A stretch of DNA of 64,000 nucleotides from Pseudobdellovibrionaceae bacterium. Lineage in GTDB: Bacteria; Bdellovibrionota; Bdellovibrionia; Bdellovibrionales; UBA1609. Below, one piece after another: positions 31,027 to 40,733 of the stretch (position 1 is its first letter; each line of letters begins with the position of its first letter). The notes under the pieces are model-generated. The model had not been told where the DNA came from. It did no database searches and saw only the letters and a program-made list of their open reading frames with translations. The position numbers and the translations under genes are program-made. Location: positions 1-64,000 of the forward strand of contig JACKAN010000005.1 of NCBI GenBank assembly GCA_020635055.1. Reading direction: 5' to 3'.

Positions 31027-33888
31027 TCAACCTGAAACTTTTTTATATTGGGGAGTATTTTTAAACCATTTGGTTAAGAAATCCTCAAGAGCATTTCGTT
31101 TTAAAGGCTTGACTAAAACGGCATCCATACCAGACTCCATACACATGATTCGGTCTTCTCTCATGGCATTTGCAGTCAATGCAATGATGGAAATATGTTG
31201 GCCAGTTTTCTTTTCTATACTTCTAATCTTCCGAGTGGCTTCGTATCCATCCATTCCTGGCATTTGACAATCCATTAAGATCAAATCAAATTTATCCAAA
31301 TCTAAAGCATTTAAAACTTCTTGCCCATTCGAAACAACATGGCAGTCATAACCTAAAATTTCGAGATATCGCATAATAAGCATTTGATTGGCCACCACAT
31401 CTTCGGCAACAAGAATTTTTTCGGGTCTTCTAGGTTTTTCATTTACTTGTTGTATTTCTGAAACTTGTGAATGGGTGTTAGCCATTGTTTTAGAGGATGT
31501 GATGTTTAATCCCTGACAAATATAGTTGTAAAGCTCAGATTGCTTAATAGGTTTCTGCAAACAAGTTTGGAAACCGTGTTTAACAGCCTCATGTAATTGT
31601 CCAGTACGATCAAAAGCTGTTATGAGTATCATTGGTGTTTCTTTTAGTTGAACATCAGATTTTATTTGATCAGCAAGTGCAAATCCATCTACTACTGGCA
31701 TTCTACGATCTATAACAACAATATCAAAGGGTTCATCTTTGGCAGTAGCCATTTTTAGCATATTTAAGCCAGAAGTAGCATCTTCAACTCTAAATGGACT
31801 CATTCCCCAATTTTTTGTATAGGCCATTAGAATTTCGCCAGAAGGTGGGTCGTCATCGACAATCAATATTTTAGGAGACTTATTTTTTTCTAGGTCTTGA
31901 AGTGGCGTTGATTTTCCTTTGGAAAGATTTAAAGCATCTAATTCTAATTCACATTGAAACCAAAAAGTGGCTCCTTTGCCATCAACACTATCAACTCCGA
32001 TTTCACCACCCATAATTTCTACAAGTCTTTTCGAAATAGATAATCCCAATCCAGTTCCACCAAACTTTCTTGATGTTGAGCTGTCCGCCTGACTGAAGGG
32101 TTGAAAAAGTCGGTGTCGAACAGACTCCGGAATACCAATGCCCGTGTCCTCAACGGAGAATTTTACCATAATCTTATTTTGATATTTTTGTGGTCTTTCT
32201 AAAGGAGTAGCGCGAACAGTAATATGCCCTTTATGAGTAAATTTGATGGCATTACTAATAAAGTTTAAAAGGATTTGACCAATACGACTGGGGTCTCCCT
32301 TTAAGGATGTAGGAATTGTTGGATCAATAAAGGTCATCAGTGAGATTTCTTTTTCTCGCGCTCTTGCCCCAAGAATGTCGGCTTGAGTTTCTACGAGGGA
32401 TGTTAAGTTAAAATTAATGATTTCAAGTTCCAGATGGCCAGACTCTATTTTTGAAAAATCTAAAACGTCATTTATAATGGTTAAGAGCTGACTACAAGAG
32501 GACTGTACAATCTTAGCTAAGTTTTTTTGGTCGTTATTTAACTCTGACTCTAAAAGTAAGTCTGTCATCCCTTGAATGGCATTCATTGGCGTTCTAATCT
32601 CGTGACTCATATTTGCAAGAAAATCTGACTTCATTTTAGCTGTGGCAATAGCTAAATCTTTGGCATGGAGTAGTTCCAGCTGTATATTCTTTTGATCTGT
32701 AATATCTCTTGCTGCACAATAAAGAGTTTTGCCAACAGTGGAGATTTTCCAAGAAAACCACTTGTAAAGACCGTCTTTACAGAGATATCTATTTTCAAAC
32801 GAAATAGAAGGATTCCCATTAGCAAGACTTTCAACTTCTTTCCTCGTATTCGCAGTATCTTCTGGATGTACAAAGTCTATGAAAGGCTTTGCATACAGTT
32901 CCTCTGATGTAAATCCAAGAACCTTATGAAATGCAGGATTGAGGCGTTTAAAAAAACCATCCGTGCTTGCAATAGCGAGTAGATCAAGACTGACAGCAAA
33001 AAACTGATCTTGAGTCACACGTTTTTCATCTTCAATTCTAAGCATATTTGATTCATTAACTAAACTTGCATTTTTCCAAAGAAAATAGGCGAAGACTGTA
33101 ATAGCAAGCGTGATCATATAAGCTGTGCCACGGACATCACCATAGAGTCCAAACTCTTGTCCTTCCACTTTTAGCCAGCTCAAAAAAATGAGGGCTCCTA
33201 AAGCTCGGGGCAAAACGTTTCTTAGCATTTGTCCGCCGCCCTCTTTTGAACTAAAAGTTTCCATAATTCCGCGATGAGGGCGGGCGCAAAGTATACCGAT
33301 CGCTAACACCAACATAGAAATAACAGAGTGGAGTGCCATTTCTGTATAGTTTGAAAAAGTAGTTAATAATTCCGAAGACTGATATACATAACCAAGAAGA
33401 TTTGGAATGGTGATGATGATCACAGAAAGCACTAGAATTTCAGATAAGTATATAGACTTAATTTTTTTTTCAAGACTGGTCATAGCTAGACCTAAAAGAA
33501 TTAAATCTATCGAGGTAATCAAAGCCATTCTTCCGGGTATTGATGAGAGTTCAGATTCATCATCTAAAAATAACATTTGATCAATTCCAAGTTCCCAACC
33601 AAAAAGATATTCAGCAAAAGTAGTCAATCCCAAAAATGTTGCTATAAGGCCGCAAATTACAGCAACAATTTTAATATTCTTTTTTGTGTCAAGGGATCGC
33701 AAAAGGTAAAGTGATACGCCAAGTGCTAAAATACCTATAGCGGCATTTGTTTTCATAGATACTAAACCAGGAATTACGCCCTTAAAGTTGACATTGTCTG
33801 TGGCCCAACCAAAAAGTACAAATATCCCAACAAAGATGGCCATTATCGATGAGTATTGAGTTATTCGTTTAAATATTTTATCGTTCAA
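31027..33888 (-). CDS. hybrid sensor histidine kinase (TM region-PAS-HisKA-HATPase-REC-REC)
   Basis: 953 residues. Eight or so membrane segments in residues 12-275 form a sensor of unrecognised type, followed by a PAS domain (about 300-400), HisKA with FLANMSHEIRTPMNAI (phospho-His 429), HATPase with NFISNAIKFTHKG, DTGIGIP and GTGLGLSIS, REC1 (ILIVDDDPP, VIDRRMP with Asp727) and REC2 (ILVAEDVVANQ, LMDCQMPGMDGYEATRKIR with Asp873). Such BarA-like kinases pass phosphate His-Asp-His-Asp and need an Hpt protein; one is encoded divergently 200 bp away. All catalytic motifs look intact. Confidence 0.95.
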   Translation of the reverse strand: MNDKIFKRITQYSSIMAIFVGIFVLFGWATDNVNFKGVIPGLVSMKTNAAIGILALGVSLYLLRSLDTKKNIKIVAVICGLIATFLGLTTFAEYLFGWELGIDQMLFLDDESELSSIPGRMALITSIDLILLGLAMTSLEKKIKSIYLSEILVLSVIIITIPNLLGYVYQSSELLTTFSNYTEMALHSVISMLVLAIGILCARPHRGIMETFSSKEGGGQMLRNVLPRALGALIFLSWLKVEGQEFGLYGDVRGTAYMITLAITVFAYFLWKNASLVNESNMLRIEDEKRVTQDQFFAVSLDLLAIASTDGFFKRLNPAFHKVLGFTSEELYAKPFIDFVHPEDTANTRKEVESLANGNPSISFENRYLCKDGLYKWFSWKISTVGKTLYCAARDITDQKNIQLELLHAKDLAIATAKMKSDFLANMSHEIRTPMNAIQGMTDLLLESELNNDQKNLAKIVQSSCSQLLTIINDVLDFSKIESGHLELEIINFNLTSLVETQADILGARAREKEISLMTFIDPTIPTSLKGDPSRIGQILLNFISNAIKFTHKGHITVRATPLERPQKYQNKIMVKFSVEDTGIGIPESVRHRLFQPFSQADSSTSRKFGGTGLGLSISKRLVEIMGGEIGVDSVDGKGATFWFQCELELDALNLSKGKSTPLQDLEKNKSPKILIVDDDPPSGEILMAYTKNWGMSPFRVEDATSGLNMLKMATAKDEPFDIVVIDRRMPVVDGFALADQIKSDVQLKETPMILITAFDRTGQLHEAVKHGFQTCLQKPIKQSELYNYICQGLNITSSKTMANTHSQVSEIQQVNEKPRRPEKILVAEDVVANQMLIMRYLEILGYDCHVVSNGQEVLNALDLDKFDLILMDCQMPGMDGYEATRKIRSIEKKTGQHISIIALTANAMREDRIMCMESGMDAVLVKPLKRNALEDFLTKWFKNTPQYKKVSG

Positions 33889-34090
33889 AATTTTACCTTT
33901 CTCAAACTTTGCCGGCTCACACTCCTTTTCAGAGACCGAGTCTGGCTATAAAGAGCATTCACTTATTTATCGGTATATCATAGGCTCCTATAAGATCATT
34001 TAGGTCTAACTAGACAGAAGTCTTCTTAATTAAATACACATTAGTACCGAAAAGGAGTTGAGATATTAATATTTTTGGAGGCCACAATAA
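33889..34090. promoter_or_regulatory. divergent promoter region between kinase and Hpt genes
   Basis: About 200 bp that must hold both promoters; no ORF. I cannot assign -35/-10 boxes with confidence. Confidence 0.4.
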
Positions 34091-34474
34091 GTGGATACTG
34101 TTCAGATTAACATAGAGGTTCTCGACCATTTTCTTTCCCATGAAATATGTGCGGATAAGGAACTTTTTTTTGTCTTAGTTGGAGAACTTAAGAAGTTGCT
34201 TAGTGGGCTTGAAAAACTAGGTGTGACTGGTAAAGATGAAAATTTTCTTCAGTTGGCGGCCTTTGCTCACAAATTAAAAGTATGTAGTGCTTCCTTTGGT
34301 GCACAAAATCTTCGATCCTTAATTGAGAAATTGGAAGTCGATGCTAAATCCAAAGATTTGGTACAAGTAAAAACAGGTTTTTCTAATATTATGCAAATCA
34401 AAGAACCCACGCTGGTTGCTCTTATACGGCATGCAAATAATTTCTTTCAGAAATGGGGGGAGGAGAGTGCGTAA
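34091..34474 (+). CDS. Hpt-domain phosphotransfer protein
   Basis: 127 residues, GTG start with TTGGAGGCC upstream. AAFAHKLKVCSASFGAQNLRSLIEKLE contains the Hpt motif, with the phospho-accepting His at 60 (usual form AHxLKGxxxxxGA; here KVCS replaces KGSS). A stand-alone Hpt protein, overlapping the response-regulator gene by 8 nt. It probably relays phosphate from the REC domains of the hybrid kinase to that regulator. Confidence 0.87.
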   Translation: MDTVQINIEVLDHFLSHEICADKELFFVLVGELKKLLSGLEKLGVTGKDENFLQLAAFAHKLKVCSASFGAQNLRSLIEKLEVDAKSKDLVQVKTGFSNIMQIKEPTLVALIRHANNFFQKWGEESA

Positions 34475-35177
34475 AAATATTTTATTGGTCGATGATGACG
34501 AACATATTTTAAAGTTAGTAACTTTTTTTCTCAGTCAAGCAGGATTCGCAGTAAAAATTGAGCGTGATGGGTTTTCTGCTTTATCAACTTTAGAGTCCAC
34601 TTACTTTGATTTAGTTTTATTAGATATTTCTATGCCCCATTTAAATGGTTTCAAAGTATTGCGTACAGTAAAAAAGGACGAATATTTGTGTAATATTCCA
34701 ATAATCATGCTGACAGGAAGTTCAAATAAAGATGATCTACTAAAAGCAAAATCCTTAGGGGTAGAGGATTACCTTATAAAACCTCCTATGAAAGACGATT
34801 TATTAAATAGAATCGAAAGAGTACTTGGCGGTCGACCCCAACTTGAAGAATATATTGTAAATGCTAACTCTAAAGAAGGTATTGGCAGTGTAAATTTACC
34901 CCTTAGAGTTACATCTATAAGTAGACGCGGATTAATCGTTCATTCAGAAGTGGCCTTTGAGAGAAATCAATTAATTAAAAATCTAGAAATTAACGCCTTT
35001 AAAGAAATAAATATTCAGAAGTTTAATCTTAGAGTAACGGACTGTATTCGGAGGGGGTTAAATGACTACGAATTATTTCTTTCTTTCATAAATTTAAACT
35101 CTGAAGACCAAAATAAAATTTTCAAATGGATCATGGCCAAAACCTATGCTGCAAAACGACCACCCAAGAGAGCCTAA
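34467..35177 (+). CDS. response regulator with C-terminal PilZ-like region
   Basis: GTG at 34467 gives MRKNILLVDDDEHILKL; the longer frame upstream lies inside the Hpt gene. REC domain with DD at 9-10, Asp53 in LLDISMPHLNG, MLTGSS and KPP. After residue 125, SVNLPLRVTSISRRGLIVHSEVAFERNQLI ... FNLRVTDCIRRGLNDYELFLSFINL reads like a degenerate PilZ domain (RxxxR is not clear), suggesting output through c-di-GMP or protein contact rather than DNA binding. Output function is inferred. Confidence 0.88.
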   Translation: MRKNILLVDDDEHILKLVTFFLSQAGFAVKIERDGFSALSTLESTYFDLVLLDISMPHLNGFKVLRTVKKDEYLCNIPIIMLTGSSNKDDLLKAKSLGVEDYLIKPPMKDDLLNRIERVLGGRPQLEEYIVNANSKEGIGSVNLPLRVTSISRRGLIVHSEVAFERNQLIKNLEINAFKEINIQKFNLRVTDCIRRGLNDYELFLSFINLNSEDQNKIFKWIMAKTYAAKRPPKRA

Positions 35178-35265
35178 GAAGTTCTAACAAACGGAAGGGA
35201 AGCTACAGATGAATATCGACCTACTGCATATCGCAAAATTAACCGGGAACCTTTAAAAGCTTGTT

Positions 35266-35625
35266 ATGGAAATTTTTAAAAGATTTACTGTTGAAGCCGC
35301 CCACAAATTAACAGGAGTCCCAAAGGATCATAAATGTTCTCGGCTCCATGGGCATTCGTTCAATATAGAAATCCATGTTAAAGGCCCTGTTTCTAAGAAG
35401 GAAGGCTGGGTGATGGATTTTTCTGAAATTAAACGAGCCTTTGAGCCCATTTACGATAGGCTAGACCACAATTATCTTAATGAAATTGAAGGCCTAGAAA
35501 ATCCAACCAGTGAAAATCTAGCCATTTGGATTTGGCAAGAACTCAAACCCCACCTGGCCCCATTGTCTAAAGTAGTGATCAATGAAACTTGCACTTCGGG
35601 ATGTTCTTACGCAGGTGAAGATTGA
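35266..35625 (+). CDS. queD: 6-carboxy-tetrahydropterin synthase
   Basis: 119 residues: FTVEAAHKL, CSRLHGHSFNIEI (catalytic Cys and zinc His), VMDFSEIK, LDHNYLNEI, PTSENLAIWIW and VINETCTSGCSY. These are the QueD/PTPS-family landmarks; the CxRLHGHS form is the QueD rather than the eukaryotic PTPS type. It makes CPH4 in preQ0/queuosine synthesis. No other que gene is adjacent. Confidence 0.95.
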   Translation: MEIFKRFTVEAAHKLTGVPKDHKCSRLHGHSFNIEIHVKGPVSKKEGWVMDFSEIKRAFEPIYDRLDHNYLNEIEGLENPTSENLAIWIWQELKPHLAPLSKVVINETCTSGCSYAGED

Positions 35626-36121
35626 GTTTAAAATTTGAAACAGAAAAACGTATTTACAGTATTCAATATAATATATAGATGCCCTAACTTGAGAACGTCG
35701 TTTAGGTTTGTTTTCCTGTTGTCCAAATAATTCCTGTTGTCCAAATAATTCGTGTTACCGAAATGTGTTGTTTTGATACAAATTGTTAAATTGAACTGTC
35801 GAACTTCCTTTTCTAGTAAAAATTTGGTCAGATTTTGTGTTTATTATGCTGTTAAGCCTTATTATAATTTTCTACTGAATTATATTCCAGATGAGTCATT
35901 TCTACTGAAAACAGTGTCTCAGTGTGAAACAGTTTAAACTTTAATTGAAGTTAAGAGTGTTTTTACTATCAACACTTTTTACGACTCACTAGAAAATAAA
36001 CGCCCGTCAGCTGGCATGACACTTGAATAATAAACTACACAATCTGGATTAAAGTGTTTCATTTTTATGCCGATAAATATTTAGGCATTTAATACTTTAG
36101 TCTGGGGATATGGGGGGATAA
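35626..36121. other. 496-bp spacer with an 18-bp direct repeat
   Basis: TGTTGTCCAAATAATTC occurs twice in tandem (about 35715-35750). No convincing gene; the small frames found here have no ribosome-binding site. The right half (to 36121) should hold the promoter of the export operon; GGGGATATGGGGGG directly precedes its first ATG. Confidence 0.45.
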
Positions 36122-37393
36122 ATGAATAAGGTCTATTTGTTATTTGCAGTTGCAGGTGTACTGCTTGGCCAACAAAGTTGGGCTGCAGAAGTCACTAAAA
36201 AACCGAGTTCGTGCGTAGAAAATCTCAATCAAGAAATAACACCTCAGATGAAAAGAGCTAGAGATCTTTATATAGCATTAACCGGTTCTCCAATTCCATT
36301 TTGTGATGAGAGAATAGAGCGTATGACTATTTATCTCGCAGCAGGAAGAGCTAGAGATGCCGTACGAGTCGCCATTGCTGACCCGGATTTTTATAATATT
36401 AAAATACGAGAAATGGCATCGAGAATTTGTACTTTCGAGAATTCACCAAGAACCTCTGTTAATGATTGTATTGCCACCTATGTCGGCGCAATCAGAGATG
36501 GTATCGATGCTAGACAGCTTCTTACTGGGAATTTCTGGTATCGTATTGATGAAAAGAAAGCCCCTCAAGCAACAGCCAGCAATTTAGTTAATAATATTCT
36601 TAAAAATGGAAATCACTACAATCAGATTGATGACCTAGAATTATCCATGTTCCATGTGCTTAAAAGAGTCGATGGCCAAATGATTATTGATCCTACCAAT
36701 AATAACAATGCCATTGCTGCACAAGATCCAGCAGGTGTTATAACTAGTCGAGCTTGGATGATGGCTCATGCAATTGCGGGCACTAACAGAAGACTGGTAG
36801 AAAAGTCATTTGAGCAATTCTTATGCTCACCTATTAGAGAATGGGCTGACAACACTATGCCAGATACTTATGTAGGTCGCGATGTAACTAGAACACCTGG
36901 TGATGATCCCAACAAATATTTGGTAACTTGTAAGGGCTGTCATGCTCCGATGGATTCCATGAGAAGCGTGTTTGCACATGTGGATTGGAACGAAAATAAT
37001 GGTGGTTTCTACCGTTACAATCCTACTCAAGTAACTCCAAAGATGAATAGAAACACTAACGAAACACCTCAGCTTACTTATTTAATTAGTGGCGATACTT
37101 TTGATAACTATGCCACCCAAGGAGCTAATGCAGCTCGCTTTGGTTGGAGAGGCCCTACACAAGGTGAAGGTATGAAGGCTTTTGCAGGGATGTTAGCAAA
37201 CTCTGAACAGTACAATCGTTGTTTGACAACTCACGTATTCAGAACCGTTTGCGGACGCAAACCAGAAGCTGAATTGAAACAAATTATCGACACTTATGCT
37301 CGGGATTTCGATCAGAAAGACAATCATGATGTTCGCGTATTGTTTGAGCGTATTGCTTTACGCCCAGAGTGTACTGGCGATGGTAACCAGTAA
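36122..37393 (+). CDS. secreted protein with one CxxCH motif, first gene of export operon
   Basis: 423 residues with a signal peptide (about 21 residues, SWA|AE). Rich in Cys (about 11). Residues 270-274 read CKGCH in VTCKGCHAPMDSM, a possible c-type haem site. The N-terminal part (RDLYIALTGSPIPFCDERI, AVRVAIADPDFYNIKIREMASRIC) and the C-terminal FAGMLANSEQYNRCLTTHVFRTVCGRKPEAELK have the feel of the DUF1592/DUF1588/DUF1585 proteins of Planctomycetes and Myxobacteria, which also accompany DUF1501 proteins; that likeness is weak. Followed 28 bp later by a lipoprotein gene. Confidence 0.75.
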   Translation: MNKVYLLFAVAGVLLGQQSWAAEVTKKPSSCVENLNQEITPQMKRARDLYIALTGSPIPFCDERIERMTIYLAAGRARDAVRVAIADPDFYNIKIREMASRICTFENSPRTSVNDCIATYVGAIRDGIDARQLLTGNFWYRIDEKKAPQATASNLVNNILKNGNHYNQIDDLELSMFHVLKRVDGQMIIDPTNNNNAIAAQDPAGVITSRAWMMAHAIAGTNRRLVEKSFEQFLCSPIREWADNTMPDTYVGRDVTRTPGDDPNKYLVTCKGCHAPMDSMRSVFAHVDWNENNGGFYRYNPTQVTPKMNRNTNETPQLTYLISGDTFDNYATQGANAARFGWRGPTQGEGMKAFAGMLANSEQYNRCLTTHVFRTVCGRKPEAELKQIIDTYARDFDQKDNHDVRVLFERIALRPECTGDGNQ

Positions 37394-37421
37394 GATGGCA
37401 AATAACCCGGAGGCATTAAAA

Positions 37422-38138
37422 ATGAAATTAAAAAATAAAAATAAGAAGGTCTTCAAAATGTTAGTTGCTGTAGTTGGAGCTAGCTTTACTATCACAGCCT
37501 TTCAAAACTGTGGTGGATCAAATGATGGGTCAAACAATGCGGCACTAGATTATGTAGAACAAGGCGAGACTCCAGTCTCTCCGATCAAAGTGGAAAAGAC
37601 GGACAAAATATTACATTCAAGAAACGTTGCCAATGCCTTGATACAAGGCTTAGGAGTACAAAACGTTAGCAATGTTAATAATTTGGATCCAATAATACAG
37701 GCAGCCATTAACTCAGAGTTACTACTCTCAGAGCATGGTGATTATGATTCTATTACAGGTGGACAAATTACTATCCATGCGGGAAACCTTGCGGAAGTGG
37801 CGTGTGAAAGAATGATTTTTTACAGCGAAGCACCAAAGCTATCTGTTGTAGAAAATGAAATAAAAGATGAGAGAAGATTCTTTAAAGGTTTATACATTGG
37901 TGAAAATGCAGCAAGTGCAACGCCACAAGTACCTGTTCAAGACGAAACAAAATATCGACAGGCTATTCAACGTTTAGCTAGAAGCTTATGGGGGCGTGAT
38001 ACCACTAAAGCCGAAGAAGATTTGGTTTTAAGTGCAGCGAGTCCTATACTTTTGGACACTAAAGCTAACAGAGGCTTTCGAGCGGCTGTTGTGACTTGCA
38101 CAGTGATGGCTTCTACATTTGACTTTTTGAGACAATAG
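37422..38138 (+). CDS. lipoprotein (FQNC lipobox), second gene of export operon
   Basis: ATG 37422 has GGAGG 8 nt upstream; the longer frame begins inside the previous gene. MKLKNKNKKVFKMLVAVVGASFTITAFQNC gives lipidation at Cys30; the FQNC lipobox is also used by two later genes of this operon. The mature protein has only two more Cys and a conserved-looking RQAIQRLARSLWGRD; no CxxCH. Unknown function. Confidence 0.78.
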   Translation: MKLKNKNKKVFKMLVAVVGASFTITAFQNCGGSNDGSNNAALDYVEQGETPVSPIKVEKTDKILHSRNVANALIQGLGVQNVSNVNNLDPIIQAAINSELLLSEHGDYDSITGGQITIHAGNLAEVACERMIFYSEAPKLSVVENEIKDERRFFKGLYIGENAASATPQVPVQDETKYRQAIQRLARSLWGRDTTKAEEDLVLSAASPILLDTKANRGFRAAVVTCTVMASTFDFLRQ

Positions 38139-38150
38139 GTTGGGGGAAAT

Positions 38151-39791
38151 ATGAAAATGAAAAATACGAAGATGAACAGACCACTAACAAAAAAAGATAT
38201 AATCGAACTGGCACAGAAAAAAGGAATTAAACTTCATGATGATCACCCTGTTCCCTCAACTCGCAGAGAGTTTTTAGCACAGGGCCTTATGGGCTTTGCA
38301 GGATACATTATGGCCCCCTCACTTATTCATTTAGTGAGTCGACCAGCAATGGCACAATCCCTTGCTGAATGTACAGAGTTATTAACACCAGTGGATACTA
38401 TGCCAGGCTTCCTGCATCTCAATTTAGGTGGCGGCGCTGGTAATACTGGCCAGTGGGCAGTTAGAAAGGTTTTAGATGCTAACAGACCCCTAGCAACAAT
38501 AAATAATGAAGACAATTTAGGTTATATAAATAGTTATCGATCTTTAGGCTTAGGAGCCAGTTCTGCAGCTTTTACTGTAAACACTTCGCAATTTGCCAAC
38601 CCTTTTCAGGTGGTAAATTCAGATGTGACTAACCCTGATTTAGGTGCTCAATTATTTAAAAAAATGAGAGACATAGCCACAACGGCTTGTACAAATACTG
38701 CAGTCACAGGTGTTTGTGTCGCTAGTCAAGATGATACTGCAAGTAATAATAAGTTTGGTCCACAAGGGATGATCCATGCAATTCAAAAAGCAAAAGAAAT
38801 AAAATTCAGAATTGCACAAAACTTATCTAATCGCAGTGGAACATCTTTAACAGGTGTGGATCAAGATGTGGCTGGTAGAAATAGGCCCTATGCACCGATT
38901 GTTGCTAATAATGTTAACGACATTCTGCGAGTGCTTGGTTTGGCTCCGTCTACTGATGTTGAAGGTGGTTCAAACGTTGTTTTAAGTGAAGCTGAAAAGA
39001 AAAAAATGTTAGAAGTCATTAACAAGCTTTCTGGTTCGCAGTCGCGCAATGTAGCTTCTGTGGGATCATCAACTAGAGAGAATTTTGTTAAACTTTATAA
39101 TGAAGCTTCTGGAAAAAGTTATTGTCAATTAATTGTACCACAAACCTCTGTGGACCCCTATGCCAACGCTAGCGTACAGAGTATTTGGGAGACAGAAATT
39201 CAAGGGAATTTTGCGCGATTAAGTAACAATCCCGACAACGTAAAAGGTTTGGCCTCACTAGTTTTTGCAGCCTGCAATGGTTGGGCAGGCACTGTGGGTA
39301 TAGATTTAGGTGGTTATGATTATCACGGTAATAACCGTAATAATACAGATCCTCGTGATGCAGATGCTGGGTTAATTTTAGGTGGAGCTATAAAAACTGC
39401 AGAAGCATTAGGAAAACCTTTGTTTATTCTTGTAACTTCTGATGGTGCTACAGGATCACAAAATTCTGACCAAGCATTTTCAAACTGGGCAAGCGACCGT
39501 GGAAATGGTGGTTGTATGCTTGCCTTTATGTTCGATCCAAGAAATGGTTCTGGACAAAGTAAAGAAAACTATTTGGCTAGTGTGAGTACACAACTGGGTC
39601 ACTTTACAGACGGACAATCAGCATCGGACAACACTCCTGTGGGTGATCCCGAAAGAGCGACCATGGCTGTTATTCATAGATATTTAGCATTCTCGGAGTT
39701 TAATGATTGGAAAACAATAGCTGGGGCAATTGATGATCGTGCAGGTTTCACGGCACAAGAGTTACAATACATTGCAAAATTTGGAGCTTAA
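38151..39791 (+). CDS. Tat-exported DUF1501-like protein
   Basis: 546 residues. STRREFLAQGLMGFAGYIMAPSLIHLVSRPAMA is a twin-arginine signal, so the protein is exported folded. Later segments GFLHLNLGGGAG, IDLGGYDYHGN...DADAGLILGGAIKTAEALGKPLFILVTSDGATGS are like the sulfatase/alkaline-phosphatase-type fold of DUF1501 proteins (metal site around YDYH and TSDG). In Planctomycetes DUF1501 genes are paired with cytochrome-like DUF1549/DUF1553 genes, and here with CxxCH proteins. Substrate unknown. Confidence 0.75.
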   Translation: MKMKNTKMNRPLTKKDIIELAQKKGIKLHDDHPVPSTRREFLAQGLMGFAGYIMAPSLIHLVSRPAMAQSLAECTELLTPVDTMPGFLHLNLGGGAGNTGQWAVRKVLDANRPLATINNEDNLGYINSYRSLGLGASSAAFTVNTSQFANPFQVVNSDVTNPDLGAQLFKKMRDIATTACTNTAVTGVCVASQDDTASNNKFGPQGMIHAIQKAKEIKFRIAQNLSNRSGTSLTGVDQDVAGRNRPYAPIVANNVNDILRVLGLAPSTDVEGGSNVVLSEAEKKKMLEVINKLSGSQSRNVASVGSSTRENFVKLYNEASGKSYCQLIVPQTSVDPYANASVQSIWETEIQGNFARLSNNPDNVKGLASLVFAACNGWAGTVGIDLGGYDYHGNNRNNTDPRDADAGLILGGAIKTAEALGKPLFILVTSDGATGSQNSDQAFSNWASDRGNGGCMLAFMFDPRNGSGQSKENYLASVSTQLGHFTDGQSASDNTPVGDPERATMAVIHRYLAFSEFNDWKTIAGAIDDRAGFTAQELQYIAKFGA

Positions 39792-39835
39792 GGAAAGTTC
39801 CATTTTTTTAAATAATTAATTGGGGAGTTAATTGT

Positions 39836-40723
39836 ATGTCAGCGGATCAAGTACGTAGTAAAAACGCTAAGAATAGACAATTTAAGATTATATCTTTAAC
39901 TGTCGTATCAGGTTTTTTTATTTTAAGTTTATTTCAAAACTGTGCCGAGCATGAGGGCTTAGGTGGTGCGGGTAGTTTGGGTTCAGCTAACTGTAGCCCT
40001 TACTTAAAGGCCGCTTTCGATTCTACAGTATATTCGTTTGCTGTTACGAATTGCAACAACTGTCATGCCACTGGGGGACCGGGAAAAGGAAAATTTGCGG
40101 ATGCAGACTCTTCATTAGCCTGGAATGATTTTAGCGTGATAAGTAATGTTGGTACTAAGTTTTATAATAATTCTATTAGTACAAGTCACGCTCCAGGTAT
40201 ATCCGGCCCACAATTGGAAGCTTCAGCGAGTATTGTAAAACAATCCTTAACTGATGCAGAAAATTCTTGTTTACAAAGTGGTGGCGGCATTCCTGGTGTT
40301 TCTGTAGTTACAACTCCTAAGCAAATAAACTTAGCAGTGGGCGATCCAAAGAAGACAATTTCTTGGATATTGAATTCAGAAATAGACCCAGTCCAAAACA
40401 CGGGCGGAGCCATTTTTTATATAGACATACAAGCCACTTCTGCCAATTATTACGTAGTCTCCAAACCTCGAATAAGAACTCTTACTGAAGACATTCATAT
40501 TATAGGGGTACAAATAATTATTAATGGTCAGTTATATGAACTTGCAACTCTTTTCCAGGGCATCGACAAAGTCGTTTTAGCGGGAACTGGTGAAGAAACA
40601 GCTGATGGAATTCTTAATGAAGGAGCTGTTATTATATCTGCACAAGTGAGTGCTTCAGATATGTTGGTCATTGGTTTTGATGAGTTAAATATCGGTGCAC
40701 CTGAAGAAAAATTAGGTAACTAA
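39836..40723 (+). CDS. lipoprotein with CxxCH motif, fourth gene of export operon
   Basis: 295 residues. Lipobox SLFQNC (Cys36) after a long n-region. CNNCH at 73-77 (TNCNNCHATGGPGKGKF) in a short region resembling a mono-haem cytochrome c, with a possible Met ligand not evident. The C-terminal 170 residues are beta-rich (INLAVGDPKKTISWIL...). GGGGAG lies before the ATG. Probably faces the periplasm or the outside. Confidence 0.75.
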   Translation: MSADQVRSKNAKNRQFKIISLTVVSGFFILSLFQNCAEHEGLGGAGSLGSANCSPYLKAAFDSTVYSFAVTNCNNCHATGGPGKGKFADADSSLAWNDFSVISNVGTKFYNNSISTSHAPGISGPQLEASASIVKQSLTDAENSCLQSGGGIPGVSVVTTPKQINLAVGDPKKTISWILNSEIDPVQNTGGAIFYIDIQATSANYYVVSKPRIRTLTEDIHIIGVQIIINGQLYELATLFQGIDKVVLAGTGEETADGILNEGAVIISAQVSASDMLVIGFDELNIGAPEEKLGN

Positions 40724-40733
40724 AAGGGGATAA

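Noticed and set aside
35211..35258. 15-codon ORF MNIDLLHIAKLTGNL resembling the start of GatC
   Set aside because: Too short, lacks the expected spacing of the GatC N-terminus, no gatA/gatB nearby.
35178..35265. preQ1 riboswitch before queD
   Set aside because: The leader has no CACCCUC/UAUAAAAAACUAA-like aptamer; AACCGGGAACC alone is not enough.
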